Assembly: GCA_949297015.1 (NCBI GenBank)
Contig: CASFRF010000058.1
Span: 1 to 60,381 of the forward strand
Length of the DNA: 60,381 nt
Origin: an uncultured bacterium
GTDB lineage: Bacteria; Verrucomicrobiota; Lentisphaeria; Victivallales; Victivallaceae
Direction of reading: 5' to 3'
Part shown: piece by piece, positions 16,797 through 26,574 of the stretch
How positions within the stretch are numbered: position 1 is the stretch's first letter
Layout of the letters: each line of letters starts with the position of its first letter
Program-made: the position numbers and the translations under genes
The notes under the pieces: model-generated
Told to the model about the DNA's origin: nothing
What the model saw: only the letters and a program-made list of their open reading frames with translations
The model's database searches: none

Positions 16797-19041
16797 CCGC
16801 GGCGCCGGGGGAGGCGACCTCCCCGGCGTCACCGCCGCCGGAGATCGTCTCCGGCGCGCGGAAGCGGCGCAGCCGCAGCGCATTCAGCACCACCGAAACC
16901 GAACTGGCCGCCATAGCCAGCGCACAGAACACCGGACTCAGCTTCCAACCGAGCACCGGATACCAGACGCCCGCCGCCAGCGGAATGCCGATCACGTTGT
17001 AGCAGAAGGCCCAGAACAGATTCTCCCGGATGATCCGCATGGTCCGCCGGCTCAGTTTCACCGCCGTCGGCACCGCCAGCAGCGAGTTGTGCATCAGCAC
17101 CACTCCGGCGGCGGCCAGCGCCGAATCGGTCCCCGAACCGATGGCGATCCCGACCTCGGCGGCCGCCAGCGCCGGCGCATCGTTGACGCCGTCGCCCACC
17201 ATCGCCACCGGCGCGGCGCCCGAGTTCCGCAGTTCCCGGAGCGCCGCCACCTTGTCTTCGGGCAGCAGTTCCGCCCGGAAGTCGTCGAGTCCCAGCTCCC
17301 GGGCGACGGCCTCCGCCACCTCGCGCCGGTCGCCGGAGAGCATCACCGTGCGCAGTCCCAGGCGGCGCAGTTCCCGGATCGCCGCGACCGCCTCCGGCCG
17401 CACCCGGTCGGCCACGCAGAGCACCCCCAGAAACGTTCCATCCAGCGCCAGAAAAATCTGCGACTGCCCCGGCGGCAGCGACAACTTCCCGGTCCGAACC
17501 GTGACTCCGGCCCCGGTCAGCAGCTGCTCCCGTCCGGCCAGCACCCGCTGCCCGTTGAGCCGGGCGGAGACGCCGAACCCCGGCTCCGCCCGAAATTCGG
17601 CGACCCGCCCGAGATAGAGCGAACGCTCCTGCGCCGCCCGCACCAGCGCCCGGGCCAGCGGATGCTCCGAGGACTGCTCCGCCGCGGCCGCCAGCTTGAG
17701 CAGGTCGTCGGCCGCGTACCCGGTCCCCGGCACCGGGTGGATGCCGGTCAGCTCCGGCCGTCCCCGGGTCAGGGTCCCGGTCTTGTCGAAGACCACCGTA
17801 CGCACGGCGCCGAGCTGTTCCAGCGCCGTGCCGCTGCGGATCAGAATCCCCTCCCGGGCCCCCTGCCCGAGACCGACGATCAGGGCGATCGGCGTGGCCA
17901 GTCCCAGCGCACAGGGGCAGGCCACCACCAGCACCGCCAGCGCGAACTCCAGCGCCGTCGGGAACTCCCGGCTCGCCGCCAGCCAGACGACAAAGGTCAC
18001 CGCGGCGATGAGCAGCACCCCCCAGACAAAGACGCCGGCAACCCGATCCGCCAGCCGGGCAATCGGCGGCCGCGAGCCCTGCGCCTCCTGCACCAGCTCG
18101 ATGATCCGCCCCAGCACCGTGTCGCTCCCGACCCCGGTCGCCCGGATCACCAGCGTGCCGGAGGTGTTGACCGAAGCGCCGACCACCCGGTCGCCCGGAC
18201 CCTTCTCCACCGGCAGACTTTCGCCGGTCAGCATCGACTCGTCGACTGCGGAGGCGACGGAGAGCACCTCGCCGTCCACCGGGATCCGCATCCCGGGCCG
18301 CACCCGCAGCCGGTCCCCCGGCTGCACTTCCGCCAGCGGCACCTCCTGCTCCCGCTCGTCCGGCTCGAGCCGGAGCGCGGTCGGCGGCGCCAGCTTCATC
18401 AGCTCGCGGATCGCGCCCGAGGCCCGATAACGCGACCGCCCCTCCAGGTATTTCCCGAGCATGATCAAAGCGAGAATCATCCCCGCCCCGTCGAAGTGAA
18501 AGTGCGCCCCCTCCCCGCCCCGGAGCAGCAGATACCCGCTGTAGCTGACGGCGGCAGCGGTTCCCACCGCGATCAGGGAATCCATGTTCGGCGACCGGCG
18601 GCGCAGCGCGGCGAATCCGCTGTCGTAGAAGCGCCACCCTGCCGCCAGAACCGGCAGCAGCAGCACCAGTTGCAGCACCCCTTCGCCCCGCGTCGAAAGC
18701 GGCGGGAACGGCAACCCCAGCGGGTGATGCAGCGCCGCATAGAGCAGCAACAGCGCAAAACCGCAGGCGACCAGCACCCGGGTCGGGCCTTCAGGCGCCT
18801 CCTCGCCGGGCATCTGCAGTTGACGTTCAGCCACCGGCTCGGCGGTGAAACCGGCGCCCCGGACCGCCTGTTCGATCCGGGCGACCGGAGTCCGTTCCGG
18901 ATCGGCCAGCAGCGTGAGCTGCGCCGTGGCGATATTGACGTAGACCCGATCGGTCCCGGGCAACGCCTTGACCGCGCGCTCCACGGCGGCGGCGCAGGCG
19001 GCGCAGCGCATCCCCCGGATGTTGAAACGATATTTTTCCAT
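16786..19041 (-). CDS. copA: Copper-type (P1B) heavy-metal-translocating P-type ATPase
   Basis: 751 residues, with one N-terminal heavy-metal-associated domain bearing MRCAAC (C13, C16) and eight predicted membrane segments. The membrane metal site is the CPC motif (C375-C377), which indicates monovalent copper or silver. The actuator motif is LTGES (271-275), phosphorylation is at DKTGTLT (D419), and EHPLA and [10 protein letters not shown] follow in the ATP domain. It should export Cu+ from the cytoplasm. ATG 19041 begins right at the metal domain with AGGGAGG upstream; the much longer in-frame extension to 20658 is an antisense artefact over the GH4 gene. No copper chaperone or CueR-type regulator lies alongside. 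Confidence 0.92.
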   Translation of the reverse strand: MEKYRFNIRGMRCAACAAAVERAVKALPGTDRVYVNIATAQLTLLADPERTPVARIEQAVRGAGFTAEPVAERQLQMPGEEAPEGPTRVLVACGFALLLLYAALHHPLGLPFPPLSTRGEGVLQLVLLLPVLAAGWRFYDSGFAALRRRSPNMDSLIAVGTAAAVSYSGYLLLRGGEGAHFHFDGAGMILALIMLGKYLEGRSRYRASGAIRELMKLAPPTALRLEPDEREQEVPLAEVQPGDRLRVRPGMRIPVDGEVLSVASAVDESMLTGESLPVEKGPGDRVVGASVNTSGTLVIRATGVGSDTVLGRIIELVQEAQGSRPPIARLADRVAGVFVWGVLLIAAVTFVVWLAASREFPTALEFALAVLVVACPCALGLATPIALIVGLGQGAREGILIRSGTALEQLGAVRTVVFDKTGTLTRGRPELTGIHPVPGTGYAADDLLKLAAAAEQSSEHPLARALVRAAQERSLYLGRVAEFRAEPGFGVSARLNGQRVLAGREQLLTGAGVTVRTGKLSLPPGQSQIFLALDGTFLGVLCVADRVRPEAVAAIRELRRLGLRTVMLSGDRREVAEAVARELGLDDFRAELLPEDKVAALRELRNSGAAPVAMVGDGVNDAPALAAAEVGIAIGSGTDSALAAAGVVLMHNSLLAVPTAVKLSRRTMRIIRENLFWAFCYNVIGIPLAAGVWYPVLGWKLSPVFCALAMAASSVSVVLNALRLRRFRAPETISGGGDAGEVASPGAAVRS

Positions 19042-19080
19042 TTCCGGACAAACCTCCCTGTCACGCCCGTTTTCCTGCGT

Positions 19081-19110
19081 ATAATATCGACCTTTTTCCC
19101 AAAAATGCAA
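19081..19110 (-). promoter_or_regulatory. Sigma70-type promoter for copA
   Basis: Minus strand: TTGCAT (19105-19110), 18 bp, TATTAT (19081-19086), 39 bases upstream of the copA ATG. Confidence 0.5.
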
Positions 19111-19170
19111 ATTTTTCCAAACCGCCGGGGAAACAGCACAAAACGCAAAACAATAGGCAAAAAGGGGCAA

Positions 19171-19199
19171 TTGCAAAAAGCTGGAACCGGCGTTAGGGT
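19171..19199 (+). promoter_or_regulatory. Possible promoter for the GH4 gene
   Basis: TTGCAA (19171-19176), 17 bp, TAGGGT (19194-19199). The -10 is poor, so an activator is likely to be needed, which would fit AraC-type control. Confidence 0.35.
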
Positions 19200-19242
19200 T
19201 AAGAAGTGTCGATCCATTTTCACAACCAGAAGAGGAGCAAAT

Positions 19243-20730
19243 ATGGAAAAGTTCAAAGTCGCCTTCATCGGGGCGGGGAGTATCGGCTTCACCCGCCAGC
19301 TGCTCTCCGACCTGCTGACGGTGCCGGAGTTCCGGGAGCTGGAGATCGCCTTTCATGACATCAATCCGCACAACCTCGAAATGGTGACGCAGCTCTGCCA
19401 GCGCGACATCGACCACAACGGGCTGCCGATCCGGATCCAGTCGACCCTGAACCGGCGCGAGGCGCTGACCGGCGCCAAATACGTCTTCAACATGTGCCGT
19501 ATCGGCGGCCTGGAGGCCTTCGCCACCGACATCGAAATTCCGCTCAAGTACGGGATCGACCAGTGCGTCGGCGACACGCTCTGCGCCGGCGGCATCATGT
19601 ACGGGCAGCGCGGGATCCCGGTGATTCTCGATTTCTGCCGCGATTTGCGCGAAGTGGCCCACCCCGACGTGCTCTTCCTGAGCTACGGCAACCCCAACGC
19701 CATGCTGACCTGGGCGGCCAACCAGTACGGCAAAATCCGGACCCTGGGTCTCTGCCACGGGGTGCAGGGCGGCCACGCGCAGATCGCCGAGGTGCTCGGC
19801 GTCCCGGCCCGCGAACTCGACTACATCTGCGCCGGAATCAACCATCAGACCTGGTACATCCAGCTGCGCTACCACGGCGAGGACATGACCGGGAAACTGC
19901 TGGCGGCCTTTGAGAAACATCCGGTCTACAGCCAGACCGAAAAGGTCCGGATCGACATGATGCGCCGCTTCGGCTACTACAGCACCGAGTCCAACGGCCA
20001 CCTCTCCGAATACGTCCCCTGGTACCGCAAGCGCGAGCAGGAGATCGGCCGCTGGATCAGCACCGACCACTGGATCAACGGCGAGACCGGCGGCTATCTC
20101 CGGGTCTGCACCGAGGGCCGCAACTGGTTCGAGTACGACTTCCCCAACTGGATGAAGGAGCCGCCGCGCGAATTCAAACCCGAAAACCGGGGCAATGAGC
20201 ACGGCAGCTACATCATCGAGAGTCTGGAGACCGGCAGAATCTACCGCGGCCACTTCAACGTGGTCAACCACCACTGCATCACCAACCTGCCCGACGACGC
20301 GGTGGTCGAGGTCCCGGGCTACGTCGACGGCAACGGCATCAATATTCCGCAGGTCGGCGATCTGCCGCTGGGCTGCGCCGCGGTCTGCAACGCCAGCATT
20401 CAGGTCCAGCGCCTGGCGGTCGAAGCCGCGGTTCACGGCGACGATCTGCTGCTGCGTCAGGCCATGATGCTCGATCCGCTGGTCGGGGCCGTGGCCAACC
20501 CGCCGGAGATCTGGCAGCTCACCGACGAGATGCTCGTGGCGCAGGCCCAGTGGCTGCCCCAGTACGGCAAGGCGATCCGGGCGGCCAAGAAGCGCCTGGC
20601 CCGCAAAAAGGATCTGATCCCCACCCGCGAACACTATCAGGGCGCGGCCCGGCTCCACACCCGGACCGTGGAGGAGCTCGCCGAGGACAAGGCGGCGGCC
20701 ACCAAAAACGCCGCCGCCGCGGCCAAATAG
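19243..20730 (+). CDS. melA: Glycoside hydrolase family 4, alpha-galactosidase (MelA)-like
   Basis: 495 residues. GH4 enzymes cleave glycosides by an NAD+- and Mn2+-dependent redox mechanism in the cytoplasm. Seen: the nucleotide-binding start [18 protein letters not shown], the MelA-like block [20 protein letters not shown] with the metal-binding Cys and His, and [11 protein letters not shown]. The overall order and length fit the alpha-galactosidase branch better than the 6-phospho-glycosidases, but specificity is inferred. AGAGGAG precedes the ATG at 19243. An Ala/Lys-rich tail ends the protein. A divergent AraC gene and an oxidoreductase follow, suggesting a small sugar-use region. Confidence 0.85.
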   Translation: MEKFKVAFIGAGSIGFTRQLLSDLLTVPEFRELEIAFHDINPHNLEMVTQLCQRDIDHNGLPIRIQSTLNRREALTGAKYVFNMCRIGGLEAFATDIEIPLKYGIDQCVGDTLCAGGIMYGQRGIPVILDFCRDLREVAHPDVLFLSYGNPNAMLTWAANQYGKIRTLGLCHGVQGGHAQIAEVLGVPARELDYICAGINHQTWYIQLRYHGEDMTGKLLAAFEKHPVYSQTEKVRIDMMRRFGYYSTESNGHLSEYVPWYRKREQEIGRWISTDHWINGETGGYLRVCTEGRNWFEYDFPNWMKEPPREFKPENRGNEHGSYIIESLETGRIYRGHFNVVNHHCITNLPDDAVVEVPGYVDGNGINIPQVGDLPLGCAAVCNASIQVQRLAVEAAVHGDDLLLRQAMMLDPLVGAVANPPEIWQLTDEMLVAQAQWLPQYGKAIRAAKKRLARKKDLIPTREHYQGAARLHTRTVEELAEDKAAATKNAAAAAK

Positions 20731-20743
20731 TTCCGGCCCGCGA

Positions 20744-20763
20744 CCGGAGCGGCTCCGCTCCGG
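20744..20763. terminator. Hairpin between convergent GH4 and AraC genes
   Basis: CCGGAGC (20744-20750) and GCTCCGG (20757-20763) form a 7 bp stem with a 6-base loop in the 37-base gap. There is no T-run on either strand, so it may slow polymerase but is not a classical terminator. Confidence 0.3.
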
Positions 20764-20767
20764 CGCG

Positions 20768-21628
20768 CTAGCGGCCCTCCCCCCCGCCGGGCAGGGAGAG
20801 TTGCCGGTAGCGGCCGGGCGGGGTTCCGCTCCACGCCTTGAACCGGCGCGCGAAGTGGTAGACGTCCCGATACCCCAGCGTGCGCCCGATCTCCCCGAGA
20901 CTCAGCTCACCGGTCGCCAGCAATTCGGCCGCCCGGCGCAGTTTGAGTTCCTCGACGTAGGTTTTCGGCAGCTTCCCGGTGGCCCGCTGAAAGTGCCGCC
21001 GGAAGCGGTCCGGACTCATGCCGCACAGCTCCGCCAGCTCCGCCACGGTCCACCAGCGGCGCAGATCCGCTTTGACCGTCTCCAGCAGCTCCTCGAGCGC
21101 CGAACGCGCCGCCGGCCGCCGCCGCTCGTTGTAGAGCTCGACCAGCAGCCGTTGCAGCGCCAGATTGGCGTTGATCTGCGCCGCCGCCGCCGGATCCTGC
21201 GCCAGCTCCGCGATCAGCCGCAGCCGCCGGACCGCTCCGAACGGGATCCGGCCCGGCACCAGCACGCCGCAGGCCAGCAGCTGATCGGCCACCGGCCCCC
21301 AGAACCGGACCGCATCCTCGCAGTAGCGTTCGCCCCGGACGCCGCCGTAGCGGTTGACCAGTCCGGGCGTGATCAGCACGGCGTCGCCGGGTTCGAGCTC
21401 CCACTCCCGGTCGGGGGCCAGCCACAACCGGCCCGCGCCCCGGAACAGATGCGACAGCGAATAGAACTCAAAACGCCGCGGCGGAGTCCGGTAGAAACTG
21501 TCCGGAACCGTCCGGAACTCGCCGCCGCCGAGAATCCACAGTCCGTAGCGACGCTGCACCTCGCTGGGGCGGCCCAGCCGCGGATGAACGACCGCTTTTT
21601 TGTCATTCTCCATCGTGTTTTTATCCAT
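20768..21628 (-). CDS. AraC-family transcriptional regulator
   Basis: 286 residues. It has an N-terminal ligand-binding region (about 15-130) with [12 protein letters not shown], a helical linker, and a C-terminal double helix-turn-helix (about 185-280) with [20 protein letters not shown] and [13 protein letters not shown]. It is divergent from the oxidoreductase gene at 21700, sharing a 71-base promoter region, and convergent with the GH4 gene. Both are plausible targets for sugar-responsive control. The start could be ATG 21628 or ATG 21613; neither has a good ribosome site. Confidence 0.87.
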   Translation of the reverse strand: MDKNTMENDKKAVVHPRLGRPSEVQRRYGLWILGGGEFRTVPDSFYRTPPRRFEFYSLSHLFRGAGRLWLAPDREWELEPGDAVLITPGLVNRYGGVRGERYCEDAVRFWGPVADQLLACGVLVPGRIPFGAVRRLRLIAELAQDPAAAAQINANLALQRLLVELYNERRRPAARSALEELLETVKADLRRWWTVAELAELCGMSPDRFRRHFQRATGKLPKTYVEELKLRRAAELLATGELSLGEIGRTLGYRDVYHFARRFKAWSGTPPGRYRQLSLPGGGEGR

Positions 21629-21631
21629 TTT

Positions 21632-21660
21632 TTTTCACTGGTTTTGCTCTATACTATATC
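21632..21660 (+). promoter_or_regulatory. Overlapping divergent promoters for the AraC and oxidoreductase genes
   Basis: On the plus strand TTTTCA (21632-21637), 17 bp, TATATC (21655-21660), or TATACT at 21650-21655. The minus strand has TATAGT (21653-21658) in the same bases. RNA polymerase could bind in only one direction at a time. Confidence 0.4.
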
Positions 21661-21699
21661 CGGTGCGATCCATTTTCAAACATTCAAGGGAGTTTTTTC

Positions 21700-22839
21700 A
21701 TGGCTGAGAACAAAGAGTTCGGACTGGCGATCCTCGGCACCGGCGGCCGGGCGGTCGGGGTGATCGATCATCTGTTGCGCGAGTCCCACCGCGGGGTCCG
21801 GGTGGTATCCGCCTACGACCCCGACCCGCAGGAACTGGAGCGCGCCCTGGCCCACTGGGAAATGCCCGAAGCCCGGCGCTGCGCCGACTATCAGGAGGCG
21901 ATCGCCACCCCCGGCGTCGACTGGGTGATGGTCTTCTCGCCCAACGCCTGCCATCGGGAGCAGGTCGAGGCCGCCTTCCGCGCCGGCAAGGACGTGTTCA
22001 GCGAAAAGCCGCTGGCCACCACCCTGGAGGACTGCCGGGCGCTCTACCGGCTCAGCGTCGAATCCGGGAAACGCTTCGCCACCGGTTTCGTGCTGCGCTA
22101 TTCGCCGCTCTACCGCAAGGTCAAGGAGCTGCTGGACTCCGGGCGTTACGGCCGCCTGCTGGCGATCGACGCCAATGAGAACATCGCGCCCGAACACGGC
22201 GGCTACATCATGCGCAACTGGCGGCGCTTCACCCGGCTGGCCGGCCCGCACATTCTGGAAAAGTGCTGCCATGACCTCGATCTGCTGATCTGGTTCACGC
22301 AGTCGCTGCCGACCCGGGTGGCCGCCTTTGGCGGACGCGACTTCTTCATCCCGGAAAATCAAAAACTGATGGATCAGTACGGCGAGCGGACCTTCAACAC
22401 CTGGCGCGATCCCCACGCCGAACCCTCGTCCTTCACCTCCGAAAAGGATCTGCTGGACACCCAGGTCGGAATCGCCCTCTTCCGGAACGGCGTCAAGGTC
22501 CAGTTCCAGGCCACCATGTCCAACGCCATTCCGGAGCGGAGAATGTACCTGTCGTGCACCGAAGGCACGTTGATTGCCGAACTCTACAGCGGAACCTTGC
22601 GGGCCCGGAAACTGGGCGAGGAGGCGGAACAGCTCTACCGTTTCGGCGCCGACGGCCACGGCGGCGGCGACGACGTGCAGATGCGCGAATTTTTCGCCGC
22701 CATGACGGGAGCGGCTCCAATCAAGTGCAGCGGTTCGGAGGGACTCGAAAGCGCCGTCTTCGCCCTGGCGCTGGACCGGGCGATGCACGGCGGCGAGGTG
22801 GTCGACTTGGAACCGGTCTGGCGCGAACTGGAACGCTGA
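21700..22839 (+). CDS. Gfo/Idh/MocA-family NAD(P)-dependent oxidoreductase
   Basis: 379 residues. The N-terminal Rossmann domain starts with LAILGTGGRAVGVI (about residues 8-21). The conserved FSEKPLATT supplies the catalytic Lys (near 107). The C-terminal alpha/beta domain has GPHILEKCCHDLDLL with the active-site His and Asp. The family acts on sugars, inositols and related polyols. The substrate cannot be assigned, though the divergent AraC gene suggests a carbohydrate. CAAGGGAG lies 7 bases before the ATG. There is no signal peptide, so it is cytoplasmic. Confidence 0.87.
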   Translation: MAENKEFGLAILGTGGRAVGVIDHLLRESHRGVRVVSAYDPDPQELERALAHWEMPEARRCADYQEAIATPGVDWVMVFSPNACHREQVEAAFRAGKDVFSEKPLATTLEDCRALYRLSVESGKRFATGFVLRYSPLYRKVKELLDSGRYGRLLAIDANENIAPEHGGYIMRNWRRFTRLAGPHILEKCCHDLDLLIWFTQSLPTRVAAFGGRDFFIPENQKLMDQYGERTFNTWRDPHAEPSSFTSEKDLLDTQVGIALFRNGVKVQFQATMSNAIPERRMYLSCTEGTLIAELYSGTLRARKLGEEAEQLYRFGADGHGGGDDVQMREFFAAMTGAAPIKCSGSEGLESAVFALALDRAMHGGEVVDLEPVWRELER

Positions 22840-22848
22840 AACTTCTGT

Positions 22849-22876
22849 TTGCATTTTCCAATATCGCGCTTATAGT
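22849..22876 (+). promoter_or_regulatory. Sigma70-type promoter for the lipoprotein/sirtuin operon
   Basis: TTGCAT (22849-22854), 16 bp, TATAGT (22871-22876). It lies about 90 bases before the first gene of a seven-gene operon. Confidence 0.6.
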
Positions 22877-22889
22877 ATTCCAGACCAGG

Positions 22890-22943
22890 CTCCTCCCGCT
22901 CCGACGGCGTGGAGGAGTTCGGGCCGGGCTTGGGTTGCCCGGC
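22890..22943 (+). promoter_or_regulatory. Two tandem hairpins in the operon leader
   Basis: CTCCTCC (22890-22896) pairs with GGAGGAG (22911-22917), a 7 bp stem. GCCGGGC (22923-22929) pairs with GCCCGGC (22937-22943) around a 7-base loop. CCTCC in the first arm could instead pair with the ribosome site GGGGGAGG just before the start codon, so alternative folds could control translation. Confidence 0.4.
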
Positions 22944-22964
22944 GGAAAGGGGGAGGTGTTCGGA

Positions 22965-23801
22965 TTGCGCGCGTTTTTTTCAAACTCATGGCGCGGCGCC
23001 GGAGTGCTGCTGGCGCTGCTGACCACACCGGTGATAACCGCGGCGGAGCAGGCGGCGTCGAGCTTGCCCGGCATCGCGGTCATCGACTTCACCACAGTGG
23101 AACTCAAGGGGCATAACCGCTATGAGCTTCCGACTCCGGTGCCGGCCGCCGACGCGCTGACGGAACAGCTGACGGCGGCGGATCGTCAGGTCATCGACGA
23201 TCGCTGGCTCGGGCTGGTCAAAGCGCTGGAAACCCGGACCAACGCCTGGCTGCTCCGCCATCGGCAGGAGCGCCGGGAGAAGCGGGAGGAGCGGGCGCAG
23301 CTCCGGCACGAGGTGCTGGCCGACCGACTGCTGTTCGGAGAACAGCGTCCGGTGATTCTGGGGGCGGACTATCTGATTGCGGCGCTGGCGCGCTACCCGG
23401 AATTCCGCGTAGTCGACCGCAAGGCACTGGCTCAGGCGCTGCTGACGGCGCCGCCGGAGGAGACTCCGGCCGCATTTGCCGCCCGCAGCGGGGTCGATTA
23501 TCTGCTCGGCGCGACGGTTTCGGATCTGCGCACCCGCCAGCGCCGGACCCGGGTCTACGGCAATGAGGTGACGACCACCACCTACTCGCTGGATCTGGTC
23601 GTCCAGCTGGTTGACCTCGCCACCGGGGCGATACGTTATGCCGGGACGGTGACGGTCGAACAAAGCGAGCTGGGCACGGAATTCGCCGAGACGCGGAATT
23701 CCGACCGCTTTTCCGGATTGTTGAAAAACGCTGTGGAACAGGTGGCGGCCAAGCTCCACGATCACTTCGTCGCCGGGGCCGCCAAGGAGGACCGGTCATG
23801 A
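22965..23801 (+). CDS. CsgG-like envelope protein 1
   Basis: 278 residues. A hydrophobic N terminus (about 10-25, ending near TPVITAAEQ) looks like a signal peptide without a lipobox. The body resembles the CsgG/HfaB fold: IAVIDFTTVELKG, a region where a protein level or ranking element YPEFRVVDRKALAQ appears, GVDYLLGATVSDL, and VVQLVDLATGAIRYAG. CsgG relatives form outer-membrane export channels or periplasmic assembly factors. No ATG is available; TTG 22965 has GGGGGAGG 8 bases upstream (GTG 22956 is an alternative). The stop overlaps the next gene in ATGA. The function here is unknown. Confidence 0.68.
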   Translation: MRAFFSNSWRGAGVLLALLTTPVITAAEQAASSLPGIAVIDFTTVELKGHNRYELPTPVPAADALTEQLTAADRQVIDDRWLGLVKALETRTNAWLLRHRQERREKREERAQLRHEVLADRLLFGEQRPVILGADYLIAALARYPEFRVVDRKALAQALLTAPPEETPAAFAARSGVDYLLGATVSDLRTRQRRTRVYGNEVTTTTYSLDLVVQLVDLATGAIRYAGTVTVEQSELGTEFAETRNSDRFSGLLKNAVEQVAAKLHDHFVAGAAKEDRS

Positions 23802-25081
23802 GATCCGTACTGCTGACGCTGGGTTGCTTTGTCCTGTTGCTGAGTGCTCTGGCCGCCGACAAACTGGCGGTGGCCGAACCGCAGACCGGCGGCGGCGTGG
23901 GCACCGGGGAACTCGCCGGACTCGCCCACTTTCTGGAAGCAAAGCTCGGCGGAGACTACGAACTGTACTCCCGGGCTTCACTGCGGCAACTGCTGGGAGA
24001 ATGGGAGTTCAACCAGTCGGGACTGGTGCTCGAGGAGAGCGCGAAAACCCAGCTCCGGCAGCAGGGGGTGAAGTACCTGCTGACCACCAGTGTGACCCGG
24101 GTCGGCTCCCGACTGCTGGCGGTGCTGACGCTGGTCGATGCCGAGACCGGCCGGGTGCTCCCGCACCACCGGGCGGCGATCGAGGCGGAGAATCCCGAAG
24201 GGCTCTACCCCCGGTTGGAGCAGGCGCTCAACCAGATGGGTCTGCTGGAAGAGGTCCCGGAGCGCACCGGCCGTCTGGTCCTGCTGGCGGGAGATCCGGT
24301 CGTCGGATTTCAGGAGAACAACTGGGTTGAGGACGAATTCACCTCCTTTCTGCTGAAGGCGGGGAGTTTTGAACTGCTGACCCGCGGTGATCTGCCCGCA
24401 GTGGCTGTCGAATCTGCGCTGGTCAACACGGCGCAGGCGGAGCCTGGACAAAAAATCAAACTCAACCGCTTCAAGGTCGCCGATTATCTGGCGATCTTCG
24501 ACCTGACCCGCTTTGAACGCACCGTAAGAGCGACGGGAACCGCGATCGCCGGCGTTGCCGCGCCCCGGTGGCGGTTTCAGGCCGAACTCACACTCCGCCT
24601 GATCGACGTGGCCACCGGGCGGGTGCTGGCCGTCGAACCGGTGGTCTGTCGCTATGAGAGTACCGAATTGTCCGCCGCCACCCGCCGGGAGTGGACCGAT
24701 CGCGACTATCTGCGGGAGCTCGCGCGGCGACTGGCCGAGACCGCGGGACGGGCGCTGTTGGACCGGATCGATCCGATTCTGGTGGCGCAGGTCGAGGGCA
24801 ATCGGTTGCTCCTGACCCGGGGGGAAGGGGCCGGGGTGACGCCCGGACAACTCTACACCGTGTACAACCCCGGTCCGACCGTGGTCCATCCCCGGACCGG
24901 GAAGGAGCTGGGGAGCGCGTCTCAGCCGGTCGGAGAGGCCCGGATCCTCTCCGTGGTTCCCGGCCTGGCCACCGCCGAACTGCTGCCGGGGGCGCAGCCG
25001 GTGGCGGTGGGGGCGGACTGCCGCCTGAAAAGCGAGCCCGAAACGGCCTCTCCGCCCCCGGCCTATCCCAAGATCCAATGA
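23798..25081 (+). CDS. CsgG-like envelope protein 2 with C-terminal extra domain
   Basis: 427 residues with a signal peptide (about 1-19, LLLSALAADK). Two CsgG-like halves are visible: an N-terminal one with LAHFLEAKLGGDYELYSRASL and GVKYLLTTSVTRVG, and a second with FELLTRGDLPAV and LTLRLIDVATGRVLA. The last 80 residues (TRGEGAGVTPGQLYTVYNPG onwards) resemble the C-terminal domain of the flagellar/envelope protein FlgT, a small beta fold. It is probably periplasmic or outer-membrane-associated, partnering the preceding gene. It overlaps both neighbours by 4 bases, implying coupled translation. Confidence 0.68.
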   Translation: MRSVLLTLGCFVLLLSALAADKLAVAEPQTGGGVGTGELAGLAHFLEAKLGGDYELYSRASLRQLLGEWEFNQSGLVLEESAKTQLRQQGVKYLLTTSVTRVGSRLLAVLTLVDAETGRVLPHHRAAIEAENPEGLYPRLEQALNQMGLLEEVPERTGRLVLLAGDPVVGFQENNWVEDEFTSFLLKAGSFELLTRGDLPAVAVESALVNTAQAEPGQKIKLNRFKVADYLAIFDLTRFERTVRATGTAIAGVAAPRWRFQAELTLRLIDVATGRVLAVEPVVCRYESTELSAATRREWTDRDYLRELARRLAETAGRALLDRIDPILVAQVEGNRLLLTRGEGAGVTPGQLYTVYNPGPTVVHPRTGKELGSASQPVGEARILSVVPGLATAELLPGAQPVAVGADCRLKSEPETASPPPAYPKIQ

Positions 25082-26574
25082 ATACGACCTCGCCCAGACC
25101 GGGGAACCGGTTCCGACACCTGATTTTGCGGCTCATCCTGTGCGGTCTGGCGCTGCCGGCCGGCTGTCGGACGCTGCGGACCGAGCGCGATCAGCGCGAA
25201 ATCGCCGACGCCTACTACGACCACCGGCTGGAGGAGGCCGCCGCCCGCAGCCGCGAACTCAGCGCCGAACAGCAGGAAAGCACCGACGGCAACGCGCTGC
25301 TCTGGCATCTGGAGGCGGCCAGCATCAATCTGGATGCGGGACACCCCGGGGAGGCGCGGCGTTGTCTGGACCGGGCGGAAAAACTGCTCTATCGGTACGA
25401 CGGCGACGGCAGCCAACTGCAATTTCCCGGCGCGACCGACTACACCGGCAGCCGTTCGGAGCGGCTGGCGCTGCATCTTTTGAAGGGACTCTGCTACCTG
25501 CACGAGGGGAGTCTGGAGGACTATCTGGTCGAACTCCGGCGGCTGCGCCGGAGCCAGTTCAATTATCTGCTGAACGAGGTGGATCCGGAGCTCCGGCAGG
25601 AGTTCCGCGCCGACCAGCCGCCCCCGGCCATGGCCCGGCTGCTGGCCGACACCCGGCTGAAGGAGCTCTTCGACCGCTCACAGGCGGCCGACGCCTACAC
25701 CGAATACAGCCGACGGCGGCGGCCGGGGCTGAGTTTGCTGCTCAATCCGCTGGGCTTCTACCTCTCGGCGCTGGGCTACTATTTCGACAACGACTATCAG
25801 GAGGCGGCGATCGATCTGGGCTATCTGCTGCGACTCGATCCGGGGAACGAACTCTTCCGGCGCGATTACGTCACGCTGCTGAAACTGCTCGGCGACCCGG
25901 TGCCGGAGGCGCTGACCGGGGTTCAACCCTGGCCCTACGACCCCGCCGATCAGGTGATCTACCTGATCTTCGCGGAGGGGGAACCGCCCGCCTGGGAGGA
26001 TCGGAGCGCCCGTTTTCAGCTGCCGGACCAGGTCCCGGCCGACTGGCGTTTCAGTCTGCCGACGCTGCCGGCCCGTTCCGGCGGCCGGTTGCAGGCCCGG
26101 GGCGGCGGGAATGTTGCCCGGACCGTCCAGCTGGCCGATCTCGGGGAGATTCTGCGCGACGAGTTCTGGCAGCTGCAGTTCCCGCAGCTGGCCGCCCGGA
26201 CGTTGAACGCGGTCACGGCCATGACCGCGGCGCACCGGAGCGCGCAAATTCAGCTGGCCACGGCGCTGGCCATGCCCGACTACGAAGGCAAGGAGCTGGC
26301 GGTGCTGGCCGCCCGGCTGGCGGTCGAGGCCACCAGCCGGGTGACGGTGAACCAGCGGGAGTGGCGGCGGTGGCGGACGCTGCCGCGGAACTTTCAGGCA
26401 GCCCACCTGCCGCTCCCGGCCGACCGCAAACTGACGCTGGAGGCGCTGGGTTCCGACGGCGCCGTCCGGAAACGCTGGCAACTCGAGCTCGGTCCGGAGA
26501 CCCAGCGGGCGCTGCTCTACGTCCGGGAGATCAGCGGCCAATACTATCTGCGAACCTATGAAAGCATGGAATAA
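25078..26574 (+). CDS. Large lipoprotein with TPR-like helical repeats
   Basis: 498 residues. An unusually long N-terminal stretch is followed by a hydrophobic segment and the lipobox LPAGC (Cys near residue 30), so it should be lipid-anchored. The helical region at about 40-290 has TPR-like spacing: ALLWHLEAASINLDAG, RLALHLLKGLCYLHEG and FYLSALGYYFDNDYQEAAI. The C-terminal part is rich in Arg and Leu and of unknown fold. It resembles the uncharacterised COG3014-type lipoproteins that accompany LpoB and YcfL homologues in Vibrio. That link is from memory of gene neighbourhoods. The start ATG 25078 overlaps the previous stop. Confidence 0.65.
   Translation: MNTTSPRPGNRFRHLILRLILCGLALPAGCRTLRTERDQREIADAYYDHRLEEAAARSRELSAEQQESTDGNALLWHLEAASINLDAGHPGEARRCLDRAEKLLYRYDGDGSQLQFPGATDYTGSRSERLALHLLKGLCYLHEGSLEDYLVELRRLRRSQFNYLLNEVDPELRQEFRADQPPPAMARLLADTRLKELFDRSQAADAYTEYSRRRRPGLSLLLNPLGFYLSALGYYFDNDYQEAAIDLGYLLRLDPGNELFRRDYVTLLKLLGDPVPEALTGVQPWPYDPADQVIYLIFAEGEPPAWEDRSARFQLPDQVPADWRFSLPTLPARSGGRLQARGGGNVARTVQLADLGEILRDEFWQLQFPQLAARTLNAVTAMTAAHRSAQIQLATALAMPDYEGKELAVLAARLAVEATSRVTVNQREWRRWRTLPRNFQAAHLPLPADRKLTLEALGSDGAVRKRWQLELGPETQRALLYVREISGQYYLRTYESME

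Noticed and set aside
17089..19242. A 718-codon N-terminal extension of the GH4 gene
   Set aside because: It is antisense to copA. The GH4 domain begins exactly at ATG 19243, which has a good ribosome site.
19042..20658. A long N-terminal extension of copA
   Set aside because: It is antisense to the GH4 gene. The metal-binding domain starts at 19041 and the promoter lies at 19081-19110.
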